This document shows positions 7,728 to 14,255 of a stretch of 18,890 nucleotides of DNA, in pieces (positions within the stretch are counted from its first letter, which is position 1; every line of letters begins with the position of its first letter). The position numbers and the translations under genes are program-made. Origin of the DNA: JALZOC01 sp038320555. GTDB taxonomy: Bacteria; Acidobacteriota; Vicinamibacteria; Vicinamibacterales; 2-12-FULL-66-21. The notes beneath the pieces are model-generated. The model saw only the letters and a list, made by a program, of their open reading frames with translations, was not told the DNA's origin and searched no databases. The stretch covers positions 1 through 18,890 of the forward strand of contig JBBQEJ010000099.1 in the NCBI GenBank assembly GCA_038320555.1, written 5' to 3'.

Positions 7728-8131
7728 TATCGAACCTCTATCTTGCGGGCGGGCGGAGGTGCAGCTTTTGGCAGCGTAACCGTCAGGACGCCGTTGGTCA
7801 GGTCAGCCGAGACCGCCTCGGTATCGATCTTGGAGCCGAACTCGAACGTCCTGGCGAACGCGCCGTGGCCGCGCTCGACCTGATGAAAGTGAATAACGTT
7901 CCCGCTCGAGGCTGTCCGATCGATCCGCTGCCCGCGGATGGTGAGCCGGGAATCCTCGAGCGCGAGCTCAATCTGGTCCCGGGCGAGGCCGGGGAGTTCG
8001 GCCGCGATGACGTAGCGGTCGTCGGTTTCGTAGACGTCGATCGGCGGCGTCCAGGAATCGGGGTGATGGGCCGACAGCCGCTCGAGCCGCTCCTGCCACG
8101 CCCGCAGGTCTCGCATGGGGTCCCACGCCAT
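7727..8131 (-). CDS. small heat shock protein, Hsp20/alpha-crystallin family
   Basis: An ATP-independent holdase chaperone of 134 residues. The alpha-crystallin domain runs from about residue 29 to 124 and includes IDVYETDDRYVIAAELPGL, the ADLTNGVLTVTLPK hallmark near its end, and a C-terminal KIEV that fits the I-x-I/V anchor motif. The frame is open upstream to 8290, but MAWDPMRDL is a normal Hsp20 N-terminus and further extension would run across the divergent promoter and efp. The ATG at 8131 lies 7 nt after a TACGAT -10 element, implying a leaderless or nearly leaderless mRNA. It is translationally coupled to htrA, forming a proteostasis operon. Confidence 0.95.
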   Translation of the reverse strand: MAWDPMRDLRAWQERLERLSAHHPDSWTPPIDVYETDDRYVIAAELPGLARDQIELALEDSRLTIRGQRIDRTASSGNVIHFHQVERGHGAFARTFEFGSKIDTEAVSADLTNGVLTVTLPKAAPPPARKIEVR

Positions 8132-8136
8132 ACTGT

Positions 8137-8168
8137 GGATCGTAGCACGGGCTCCTGTGCTACGATCC
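8137..8168. promoter_or_regulatory. palindromic divergent promoter between hsp20 and efp
   Basis: GGATCGTAGCAC (8137-8148) and GTGCTACGATCC (8157-8168) form a perfect 12-bp inverted repeat around 8 nt. Each arm carries an extended -10 (TGC TACGAT) pointing outward: minus strand 8139-8147 for hsp20, plus strand 8158-8166 for efp. Each promoter's -35 position falls on the other's -10, so two polymerases could not bind together. The whole divergent gap is only 58 nt. Confidence 0.55.
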
Positions 8169-8189
8169 GAGGGTTCTGGACATTGAATT

Positions 8190-8753
8190 ATGGCCTCTCT
8201 ACAAGCAACACGAATGAAGAAGGGCATGCTGATCAAGATCGGACAGGATCTGTTCCGCGTGCTCGAGCTGCAACACGTGACTCCCGGCAACCTGCGCGGG
8301 TTCGTGCGGGTGAAGTTCCGGAATATCCGGACGGGGGCGCTCGCGGATCAGAAGCTGCGATCGGAAGACTCCGTGGACCGCGCGACGCTCGACGAGCGGG
8401 AGATGCAGTATCTCTATCGGGACGGCGACGCGTTCCACTTCATGGACACGAGCACCTACGAACAGCTGCACATCGATGCTGAGGCGCTCGGCGACAACGT
8501 GAACTACCTCGTCCCGGACGCGCTCATCAAGGTGGAGTTCTACGGGAGCGATCCGGTCGGGATCGAGCTGCCGCCGACGGTGGATCTGGTCGTCGACGAC
8601 ACCGCCCCTGGCATCAAGGGCGCGACCGCCAGCAACCAGATCAAGCCAGCGCGTCTCGAGACCGGCCTCGTCGTCAATGTGCCGCCGTTCGTCAATACCG
8701 GCGACAAAGTGCGCGTGAATACCGAGACCGGGGAGTACCTGTCGCGCGCGTAA
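8190..8753 (+). CDS. efp: translation elongation factor P
   Basis: EF-P binds the ribosome between the P and E sites and relieves stalling at polyproline runs. The 187-residue length and full KOW, OB and C-terminal OB layout are standard. Hallmarks are MKKGMLIKIGQDLFRVLE near the N-terminus and the C-terminal signature from ETAPG-like DDTAPGIKGATAS to GLVVNVPPFVNTGDKVRVNTETGEYLSRA. The loop that reaches the peptidyl-transferase centre reads HVTPGNLRGF, so the tip residue equivalent to E. coli Lys34 is Asn34 here. No lysine or arginine modification enzyme is encoded in the window. ATG at 8190 follows the divergent promoter; only a weak GAGGG far upstream resembles a Shine-Dalgarno sequence. 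Confidence 0.97.
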   Translation: MASLQATRMKKGMLIKIGQDLFRVLELQHVTPGNLRGFVRVKFRNIRTGALADQKLRSEDSVDRATLDEREMQYLYRDGDAFHFMDTSTYEQLHIDAEALGDNVNYLVPDALIKVEFYGSDPVGIELPPTVDLVVDDTAPGIKGATASNQIKPARLETGLVVNVPPFVNTGDKVRVNTETGEYLSRA

Positions 8754-8850
8754 AGTTCTAATGTTCTAACGTTCAAGCGCTCTAACGTTCCAGAGGAATT
8801 GGCAATTTGGCGCCTGGGAACTTTAGAACTTTAGAACTTTAGAACTTTGA
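8754..8850. repeat. inverted octanucleotide array (GAACNTTA), copy 1
   Basis: The gap between efp and tdk is filled by 8-nt units. The left arm (8751-8774) holds AAAGTTCTAATGTTCTAACG and the right arm (8818-8850) repeats GAACTTTA four times. The left arm pairs with the right at 22 of 24 positions, so the RNA would fold into a long A/U-rich hairpin. The array ends one base before the tdk ATG, leaving no room for a Shine-Dalgarno sequence. A second copy lies before rluB. Confidence 0.85.
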
Positions 8851-8851
8851 T

Positions 8852-9424
8852 ATGGACATCACTCAACATCGCCCGAACGCCGGCTGGATAGAAGTCATCA
8901 CCGGCAGCATGTTCAGCGGGAAGAGCGAGGAGCTCATCCGGCGGCTGCGGCGCGCGCAGATTGCGAAACGCAAGGTCCAGATTTTCAAACCGAAGCTCGA
9001 CAGCCGCTACGGAGATGATCACATCATCTCGCACAGCGATATGCGGATCGCCTCGGTGAACCTCTCATCGTCGCGCGACCTTCTTGCGCAGGTGCTGGCC
9101 GATACCGAGGTCGTCGGCATTGACGAAGGGCAGTTTTTCGACGCCGAGCTGCCGGCCGTCTGCAGCGCGCTCGCCGACCAGGGGAAGCGGGTGATCGTCG
9201 CGGGGCTCGATCAGGATTATCTCGGCAAGCCGTTCGAGCCGATGCCGCAGCTGCTGTCGATTGCGGAATACATCACGAAGACGCTCGCGATCTGCATGGT
9301 GTGCGGCTCCCCGGCGAACCACACGCAGCGTCTCGTCGCCAGCAGCGAGCGGGTCCTCGTTGGCGCGCAGGGCACATACGAAGCCCGCTGCCGCCACTGC
9401 TTCGATCCAACCCTCGGCCAGTAA
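8852..9424 (+). CDS. tdk: thymidine kinase, type II
   Basis: Phosphorylates thymidine to dTMP in the pyrimidine salvage pathway. The 190-residue protein has the P-loop GSMFSGKS at 18-25, DEGQFF at 91-96 with E92 as the likely catalytic base, and the zinc-binding cysteines C148/C151 and C180/C183 in the lasso region (CMVCG and CRHCF). Length and motif order match the tetrameric bacterial/human TK1-type enzymes. ATG at 8852 directly follows the octanucleotide array and has no Shine-Dalgarno sequence. It probably depends on efp transcription unless the repeat carries a promoter. Confidence 0.97.
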   Translation: MDITQHRPNAGWIEVITGSMFSGKSEELIRRLRRAQIAKRKVQIFKPKLDSRYGDDHIISHSDMRIASVNLSSSRDLLAQVLADTEVVGIDEGQFFDAELPAVCSALADQGKRVIVAGLDQDYLGKPFEPMPQLLSIAEYITKTLAICMVCGSPANHTQRLVASSERVLVGAQGTYEARCRHCFDPTLGQ

Positions 9425-9548
9425 CACGAGGCCTTTCACCTAGCAGTCGGGGCGATCGACAGAAACCCCGGCGTCGCGAAGTGCAGTCGAACGCGATGAT
9501 GACCGTCGGTGAGTCTTTCGGAACGGCGAGAGGGCAAAGAGCTCCGAG

Positions 9549-9576
9549 TTGTTTGTCGGTCGCGGATGGCTAAAAT
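9549..9576 (+). promoter_or_regulatory. putative promoter in the tdk to membrane-protein gap
   Basis: TTGTTT (9549-9554) and TAAAAT (9571-9576) are spaced by 16 nt within the 192-nt gap at 9425-9616. A GC-rich inverted pair GCCGGC (9588-9593 region and again just before the start) follows. Nothing else is recognised in this gap apart from a weak CGGGG/CCCCG hairpin near its left end. Confidence 0.35.
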
Positions 9577-9616
9577 ACCTGTAGCCGGCCGGCGATGATG
9601 CCGCCGGCGAGCCATC

Positions 9617-10204
9617 ATGCAACCCGCAGCCGCAGACCCGCACTCCGCCGTGGCTATTCTGCCGCAGGTGCTGTTCGTTCTCGGCGTGGGCTTCTTCGTC
9701 GCCGACATTCGCCTCTTCTTCCAGTTCCTCAGGTTCCAGCGACTGCGCTCGTCGGCGCTGCTGACATGGCCGGGACGCAAGCCGCCCTTCTACGGCCTGC
9801 TCATCGTCATCGGCGCCGTGTTGAGCGTCCTCATCGTGTATAAGCTCGCCTTCCTCCACATGCGTCCGGCCGACGTGTTTGGTGAAACCATGATGCTCGT
9901 GTACTACGCGTACGCCGTACCGCTCAGCCTGCGGATCGGCCGGGGTTTCTATCAGGACGGCATCTGGGCCGACGCGGGGTTCATCCCGTATTCGCATATT
10001 GGCGGTTTGACGTGGCGGGAAGGAGAGCAGCTGACGCTCGTGCTCATTTACCGGATGCGCGCGTTCGCGCGCCGGCTGGTGGTGCCTGAAGTGTATTACG
10101 GTGCGGCGCGCCGGCTGTTGCGCGACAAGATCGCCGCGCACGACATCCACTTCACCGGGAAGCCGCTCGATCTCGGCATGCACGATGAACGCGACGATGT
10201 CTGA
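9617..10204 (+). CDS. membrane protein with C-terminal soluble domain, unknown function
   Basis: The 195-residue protein has hydrophobic segments at about 11-38, 58-80 and 88-106. A soluble part follows (about 107-195) that reads like a small beta-rich domain, with FYQDGIWADAGFIPYSHIGGLTW and then LVLIYRMRAFARRLVVPE, ending in a helix and a charged tail. The pattern of three membrane segments followed by a 'Y-x-x-G-I ... I-x-W' domain is reminiscent of DUF5673-type or other PH-like membrane proteins, but this is a resemblance only. ATG at 9617 is chosen because it precedes the first hydrophobic segment closely; the Shine-Dalgarno match is poor. Confidence 0.75.
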   Translation: MQPAAADPHSAVAILPQVLFVLGVGFFVADIRLFFQFLRFQRLRSSALLTWPGRKPPFYGLLIVIGAVLSVLIVYKLAFLHMRPADVFGETMMLVYYAYAVPLSLRIGRGFYQDGIWADAGFIPYSHIGGLTWREGEQLTLVLIYRMRAFARRLVVPEVYYGAARRLLRDKIAAHDIHFTGKPLDLGMHDERDDV

Positions 10205-10216
10205 AGTCAGCCATCA

Positions 10217-10420
10217 TCAATCGGCAATCAGCACCTTCCTGAGCCACCCGATCGGTCCGTCCCCGGTGGCCATCGGATCGTTGAGCCAGTCGGGCGGCGT
10301 CAGCCAGACAAAAGCGAGAATGGCGATCACCATCAGATCGTACTGCCAGGTCGCGCGCTCATAAGTCCAGAAGAACGCGTTCCACAGGATGCGCATCGGC
10401 AGCGTCGCGGGGTTCTTCAT
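10217..10420 (-). CDS. 67-residue single-pass membrane protein coupled to the phosphatidyltransferase
   Basis: The product has one hydrophobic helix (about 27-44, LMVIAILAFVWL) flanked by aromatic-rich WNAFFWTYERATW and a Pro/Gly-rich tail. The frame is open further upstream, but ATG at 10420 overlaps the stop of the preceding gene as ATGA and has AGGTGG four nucleotides upstream, so this start is preferred. The ATGA overlap implies translation coupled to the CDP-alcohol phosphatidyltransferase and perhaps a partner role. Its last codons and stop fall in a short heptanucleotide array. Family unknown. Confidence 0.65.
   Translation of the reverse strand: MKNPATLPMRILWNAFFWTYERATWQYDLMVIAILAFVWLTPPDWLNDPMATGDGPIGWLRKVLIAD
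10219..10232. repeat. short heptanucleotide array (AATCGGC AATCAGC)
   Basis: Two 7-nt units, preceded by ATCATC, match the unit of the longer array before trpS. They lie in the 12-nt convergent gap and inside the 3' end of the 67-residue membrane protein gene, providing its last codons. Confidence 0.5.
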
Positions 10421-11043
10421 GCGACCACCTGCTCGGCGTTGCGCAGCTCGCGGTACGTGTAGATGATGCGGTCGGCCACGGTGAAGACCGAGAGCACGCC
10501 GATCACCCACATCACGGCCGCCATCCGGTTCGTGAACGCTCCAATCATGAACAGGACGATGCGTTCGGGGCGCTCCATGAATCCGACCTTGCACTTCTTG
10601 ATGAGCGACTCGGCGCGCGCTCGCGTGTAGCTCGTCATGATCGCGAACATCATCGCGACGGCGGTGATCATGACGTAGTCGGTCCGGCCGAGGTGGGAAT
10701 ACAGGTAAATCAGCCCCAGAAAAAGCGCGATGTCCGAGAACCGGTCGATGACCGAATCCCAGAAGCCGCCGAACGCGCTGACCGCGTTCAACTCAATGGC
10801 CACCTTGCCGTCGATGAAATCGAAGATATTCGCCACAACCATGATGACGCCGCCGCGAATAAAGTGAGCGCGCGCGAGCTCGAAGGCGGCCGCGACATTG
10901 ATGAGCACGCCGACAAACGTCAGGATATTCGGGTGGATGCGCAGGGCCACGCACGTGGCGATGATGAGCCGGAGCGGAAACCAAAAAATCCGGCCGATGA
11001 GCCCGGTAAACGTCATATGCGTCAATGTGTCGCGACTGTCCAT
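10417..11043 (-). CDS. CDP-alcohol phosphatidyltransferase family protein
   Basis: Members join a CDP-diacylglycerol (or CDP-linked) donor to an alcohol to make phospholipid head groups, within the inner membrane. The 208-residue protein has about six membrane segments. The catalytic motif lies at 75-100 with D75, D78, G79, A82, G92, D96 and D100 in the exact family spacing, so all four metal-binding aspartates are kept. The Arg that normally follows the Ala is Ile83 here. SYTRARAE at 138-145 resembles phosphatidylglycerophosphate or phosphatidylinositol-phosphate synthase relatives; the substrate cannot be fixed. ATG at 11043 has GAGGA touching it, so the start could instead be Met10 (11016). 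It overlaps the small membrane gene by 4 nt. Confidence 0.9.
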   Translation of the reverse strand: MDSRDTLTHMTFTGLIGRIFWFPLRLIIATCVALRIHPNILTFVGVLINVAAAFELARAHFIRGGVIMVVANIFDFIDGKVAIELNAVSAFGGFWDSVIDRFSDIALFLGLIYLYSHLGRTDYVMITAVAMMFAIMTSYTRARAESLIKKCKVGFMERPERIVLFMIGAFTNRMAAVMWVIGVLSVFTVADRIIYTYRELRNAEQVVA

Positions 11044-11062
11044 TCCTCGTGGTGCGTGAGCC

Positions 11063-11102
11063 GAGACCGCTTCCGAGCCACGTCCTCGCGGTCTCGTGGC
11101 TC
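11063..11102. repeat. interleaved inverted repeats in the divergent gap before uvrC
   Basis: GAGACCGC (11063-11070) pairs with GCGGTCTC (11088-11095), and GAGCCAC (11075-11081) pairs with GTGGCTC (11096-11102). The pairs interlock rather than nest, so only one of two hairpins can form at a time. They lie between the phosphatidyltransferase start and the uvrC promoter. Confidence 0.6.
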
Positions 11103-11105
11103 CTG

Positions 11106-11132
11106 TCCGTGCACTTCCGTGTTAGTCCGTGG
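11106..11132. repeat. decanucleotide array TCCGTGNNNN
   Basis: Three units at 10-nt spacing (TCCGTGCACT, TCCGTGTTAG, TCCGTGG) end two bases before the uvrC TATAAT. The complement reads CCACGGACTAACACGG, which resembles the CCACAGAG-type element before scpA. Confidence 0.55.
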
Positions 11133-11134
11133 CG

Positions 11135-11140
11135 TATAAT
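11135..11140 (+). promoter_or_regulatory. uvrC -10 element
   Basis: A perfect TATAAT lies 38 nt before the chosen uvrC ATG. The -35 place is taken by the TCCGTG array and has no good TTGACA match. Transcription would start near 11147, giving a leader of about 32 nt. Confidence 0.5.
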
Positions 11141-11178
11141 GAAAGGTTGAGAACGCGCCAAAACGCGCAGTGTACCGC

Positions 11179-13143
11179 ATGCCGATTCGTGATCTCAAGA
11201 CCCAGATAGCGCGGCTGCCGGAACAGCCCGGCGTCTACCTGTATTCGAACGGGCAGGGGGAAACTCTGTACGTCGGCAAGGCACGCGTGCTGCGCGACCG
11301 CGTGCGAAGTTATCTGGGGGCCTATGGCACCAGCCCGCGGATCGACGCGCTGCTCGACGAGGCGGAGCGGCTCGAAGTGATCGTCACCGACTCGGTCGTC
11401 GAGGCGCTCGCGCTCGAAAATAACCTGATCAAGCAGCGGGCGCCGAAGTACAACATCCTCCTGCGCGACGACAAGACGTATCCCTATCTGCAGTTGACGA
11501 CCGGCGAGGCCTTTCCTCGCGTGCTCGTCGCCAGGCGCGTCGAGCGCGACGATCATTTCTACGCCGGCCCGTTCATGCCGGCATCGCTGGCGCGCCGGAC
11601 GATGTCGCTGACGCACAAACTGTTCGGCATTCGATCGTGTAACGAGACGATCACGGGCGAGCGCCCACGGCCCTGTCTCGAATTCGACATCAAGCGCTGC
11701 GTCGCTCCCTGCGTCCGCGCGCTCTGTTCCGAGGACGAATACCGCGTCGCGGTCGAGCACACGACGCTCTTCCTCGAAGGACGCAACGACGAGCTCCTCA
11801 TCACGTTGCGCGAGCGGATGGCCGACGCGGCCACGGCTGAACGGTACGAACAGGCCGCACAGATTCGAGACGCCATCCGGACCGTCGAAACACTGCGGAC
11901 GCGTCAGCAGAAGATGGCGTCGCCGGCCTTGGGCGATCGCGACGCGTTCGGACTCAGGCTTGGTCCCGCGGGCGCGGTCGTGCAGATCTTCCAGATGCGG
12001 GGCGGGAAGGTCGTCGAGCGCATAGAACTGGTGACCGGGTCGCAGGGCCGCCTCGAGCCGGTCGGTAGCGGGCAGTCGGAAGGCGCGCCGGATCTCACGG
12101 AATGCGATGTGCTGCAGGCGGCGCTTCAACAGTTCTATGCCGAACGCATCGCGGCGCCGGAAGTCCACATCCCGGTGCCAATTCCAGCGGCTGACGCGGA
12201 GTTGCTCGAGGGCTGGCTTTCGGGTGAAGCCGGGCGTCGCGTCCGATTGGTGGTCCCGAAGCGCGGCGAGAAGCGCGGCCTGCTCGATCTCGCCGCACGC
12301 AATGCCGAGGTCGCCTACCAGGCGCGATTCAACGAGAACGTGGCGGCCAACTACGACGCGCTCGAAACCCTCCGGGCGGTCCTCGCGCTGTCCGCCGTTC
12401 CGCGACGGATCGAGTGCTTCGACATTTCGACAATCCAGGGAAGTGAAACCGTCGCCTCGATGGTGGTCTGCGAGGATGGCCGCATGAAGCGAGCGGAGTA
12501 CCGGAAGTTCAGAATCCGAGGGAATGCGATCACCTTCGCGGCTCGCGACTCGCGGCTCGCGGCTCGCGTAAACGAGGCCCCGAGGGCGATAATCGTTGAA
12601 TCAAGAGAAAACGCAGATACGCCAGCGCCTGCGGCAGTGAATAACGACTTTGCCGCGATGCACGAAGTCGTGCTCCGACGCTACCGCAAGCTCCTCGAGA
12701 CCGGCGGACCCTTCCCCGATCTGATTCTGATTGATGGCGGCAAAGGACAGTTGTCGTCCTCGTACGCGGCGCTGCAGGAACTGGGGCTCGGGAGTCTCGT
12801 CGCGGTGGGCCTCGCGAAGAAAGAAGAACTGCTGTTCATGCGCGACCGCGACGGCGCGATTGCCCTCTCTCCCGAGAGCCCCGCGCTCCTGTTGATCCAG
12901 CGTATCCGCGATGAGGCCCATCGCTTCGCCGTGACATTTCACCGGTTGTCCCGTACGAAGCGCGATTTGCGGTCGGAGCTGGACCTGATTGCCGGGATCG
13001 GGCCGCGGCGCCGCAAGTTGCTGCTGACGGCATTCGGCAGTCTCGCCGGCGTGCGCCGCGCAACCCGGGAGGAGTTGATGAAGGTCGTCGGTGCCAAATC
13101 CGCCGACGCCCTCCTCGCGCACTTCGCTGCCGGGGTCAAATAG
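11179..13143 (+). CDS. uvrC: excinuclease ABC subunit C (UvrC) with an in-frame insert
   Basis: UvrC makes the 3' and 5' incisions of nucleotide excision repair. Domains in order: GIY-YIG nuclease (GVYLY and TLYVGKA near 18-34), four cysteines at 154, 166, 174 and 178 with the exact spacing of the E. coli iron-sulfur ligands, a UVR motif at about 204-235 that contacts UvrB, an RNase H-like nuclease (IECFDIS at about 411-417, LILIDGGKGQL at about 515-525) and two helix-hairpin-helix motifs (GIGPRRRKLLLTAF onward). About 40 residues (449-488) interrupt the nuclease domain between YRKFRIRG and NDFAAM, where relatives have only a few. The ATG at 11179 is preferred; GTG at 11170 would add three residues. 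Neither has a Shine-Dalgarno sequence. Confidence 0.97.
   Translation: MPIRDLKTQIARLPEQPGVYLYSNGQGETLYVGKARVLRDRVRSYLGAYGTSPRIDALLDEAERLEVIVTDSVVEALALENNLIKQRAPKYNILLRDDKTYPYLQLTTGEAFPRVLVARRVERDDHFYAGPFMPASLARRTMSLTHKLFGIRSCNETITGERPRPCLEFDIKRCVAPCVRALCSEDEYRVAVEHTTLFLEGRNDELLITLRERMADAATAERYEQAAQIRDAIRTVETLRTRQQKMASPALGDRDAFGLRLGPAGAVVQIFQMRGGKVVERIELVTGSQGRLEPVGSGQSEGAPDLTECDVLQAALQQFYAERIAAPEVHIPVPIPAADAELLEGWLSGEAGRRVRLVVPKRGEKRGLLDLAARNAEVAYQARFNENVAANYDALETLRAVLALSAVPRRIECFDISTIQGSETVASMVVCEDGRMKRAEYRKFRIRGNAITFAARDSRLAARVNEAPRAIIVESRENADTPAPAAVNNDFAAMHEVVLRRYRKLLETGGPFPDLILIDGGKGQLSSSYAALQELGLGSLVAVGLAKKEELLFMRDRDGAIALSPESPALLLIQRIRDEAHRFAVTFHRLSRTKRDLRSELDLIAGIGPRRRKLLLTAFGSLAGVRRATREELMKVVGAKSADALLAHFAAGVK
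12538..12568. repeat. heptanucleotide array GCGRCTC inside uvrC
   Basis: Units GCGGCTC, GCGACTC, GCGGCTC, GCGGCTC and a final GCG follow without gaps. They form part of the coding sequence of the UvrC insert (12523-12642). The same GCGRNYC unit type occurs at the 5' end of cmk. Confidence 0.85.
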
Positions 13144-13152
13144 CACAACTGC

Positions 13153-13181
13153 TTGATAACGCAGCAGTTTTGCCGTATTCT
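13153..13181 (+). promoter_or_regulatory. putative trpS promoter
   Basis: TTGATA (13153-13158) and TATTCT (13176-13181) are 17 nt apart, a good sigma-70-type match and the best -35 in the window. Transcription would begin near 13188. The -35 lies in the loop of a weak hairpin AACTGC/GCAGTT (13147-13169) followed by four T, which may act as a poor terminator for uvrC. Confidence 0.5.
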
Positions 13182-13218
13182 TGGTCGGTTTTCCGCGGAC
13201 GTCCGGCGATCCGCTTTC

Positions 13219-13253
13219 AATCAGCAATCATCAATCAGCAATCAGCAATTCTC
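13219..13253. repeat. heptanucleotide array AATCAGC before trpS
   Basis: Five consecutive 7-nt units (AATCAGC, AATCATC, AATCAGC, AATCAGC, AATTCTC) end two bases before the trpS ATG. They replace any ribosome binding site. Confidence 0.85.
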
Positions 13254-13255
13254 TA

Positions 13256-14248
13256 ATGAAGCCCCGCGTCGTTTCGGGCATGCGCCCGACAGGGAAGCTC
13301 CATCTTGGCCATCTCGTCGGGGCTCTCGACAACTGGGCGTCGCTGCAGGACCAGTACGATTGCTTCTATTTCGTCGCAGACTGGCACGCCCTGACCAGCG
13401 ACTACGCCGACACGTCCGAGATTGTCGCGAGCGCCTACGATATGGCGGCCGATTGGATCGCCGCCGGTCTCGATCCGGCGCGCAGCACACTCTTCATCCA
13501 GTCGCTGGTACCGGAGCACGCCGAGCTCTTTCTTCTGTTGTCGATGACGGTCCCCATCCCATGGCTCGAGCGGGTTCCGACCTACAAGGAGCAGATCGAG
13601 CAGCTGGCGGAAAAGGATCTGTCCACGCTGGGGTTTCTCGGTTACCCTCTGCTGCAGACGGCCGACATCATCATCTACAACGCTCACTACGTGCCGGTCG
13701 GCGAGGATCAGGTGCCGCACCTGGAGTTGAGCCGCGAGATCGTTCGGCGTTTTCATCACTTCTACGGCGAGTTGTTCGCCGAGCCGAAGCCGCTGTTGAC
13801 GACATTTCCCAGGCTGCCGGGCCTCGACAACCGGAAAATGTCGAAGAGCTATGGCAACACGATCAACCTGTCGGACGATTCGGAGACCGTGCGCAAGAAA
13901 GTCATGCAGATGTACACGGACCCGAAGCGGGTGCGCGCGGATATTCCTGGCACGGTGGAAGGCAATCCCGTGTTCATGTACCACGATGCCTTCAATCCCG
14001 ACGCGGCCGAGGTTCAGGACCTGAAAACGCGCTACCGCGCAGGCAAGGTCGGCGATGTGGAAGTGAAGACGAAGCTGGCGAAGGCGTTGAACGCGCACCT
14101 CGAGCCGATGCGTTCACGACGCGCCGAGGTGCTGGCGAACCCCTCGGCGCTGCGCGACATCCTTCACGAAGGCTCAGGCAAAGCACGCGCGATCGCGCAG
14201 CACACGATGGATCGCGTCAGAGACGCGGTGAAACTCAGCTATCGCTAG
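13256..14248 (+). CDS. trpS: tryptophanyl-tRNA synthetase
   Basis: Class I aminoacyl-tRNA synthetase that charges tRNA(Trp). The 330-residue length is that of bacterial TrpRS. The N-terminus shows SGMRPTGKLHLGHLVGAL, in which HLGH is the HIGH signature, and KMSKSYGN is the KMSKS loop near residue 197. GEDQVPHLELSREI is a further family block that positions tryptophanyl-adenylate. The frame is open to 13181, but those added residues come from the heptanucleotide array; ATG at 13256 puts the protein start where the family starts. It leads a likely trpS-scpA-scpB-rluB group, although repeats lie in three of the gaps. Confidence 0.98.
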   Translation: MKPRVVSGMRPTGKLHLGHLVGALDNWASLQDQYDCFYFVADWHALTSDYADTSEIVASAYDMAADWIAAGLDPARSTLFIQSLVPEHAELFLLLSMTVPIPWLERVPTYKEQIEQLAEKDLSTLGFLGYPLLQTADIIIYNAHYVPVGEDQVPHLELSREIVRRFHHFYGELFAEPKPLLTTFPRLPGLDNRKMSKSYGNTINLSDDSETVRKKVMQMYTDPKRVRADIPGTVEGNPVFMYHDAFNPDAAEVQDLKTRYRAGKVGDVEVKTKLAKALNAHLEPMRSRRAEVLANPSALRDILHEGSGKARAIAQHTMDRVRDAVKLSYR

Positions 14249-14255
14249 GAGTTCA

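Noticed and set aside
8137..8168. CIRCE operator (HrcA site)
   Set aside because: TAGCAC and GTGCTA are present but the spacing is 8 nt rather than 15 and the full TTAGCACTC arm is missing.
7727..8290. Longer Hsp20 start upstream of 8131
   Set aside because: The extension would cross the divergent promoter and lie antisense to efp; MAWDPMRDL is a normal Hsp20 beginning.
11063..11102. H-type RNA pseudoknot
   Set aside because: The arms interlock, but there is no nucleotide between the 3' strands of the two stems, so the loop needed to cross the first stem is absent. Two alternative hairpins are the more likely reading.
13219..13253. CRISPR array
   Set aside because: Period is only 7 nt with no spacers; the same goes for the 8-nt arrays. 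No cas gene is present.
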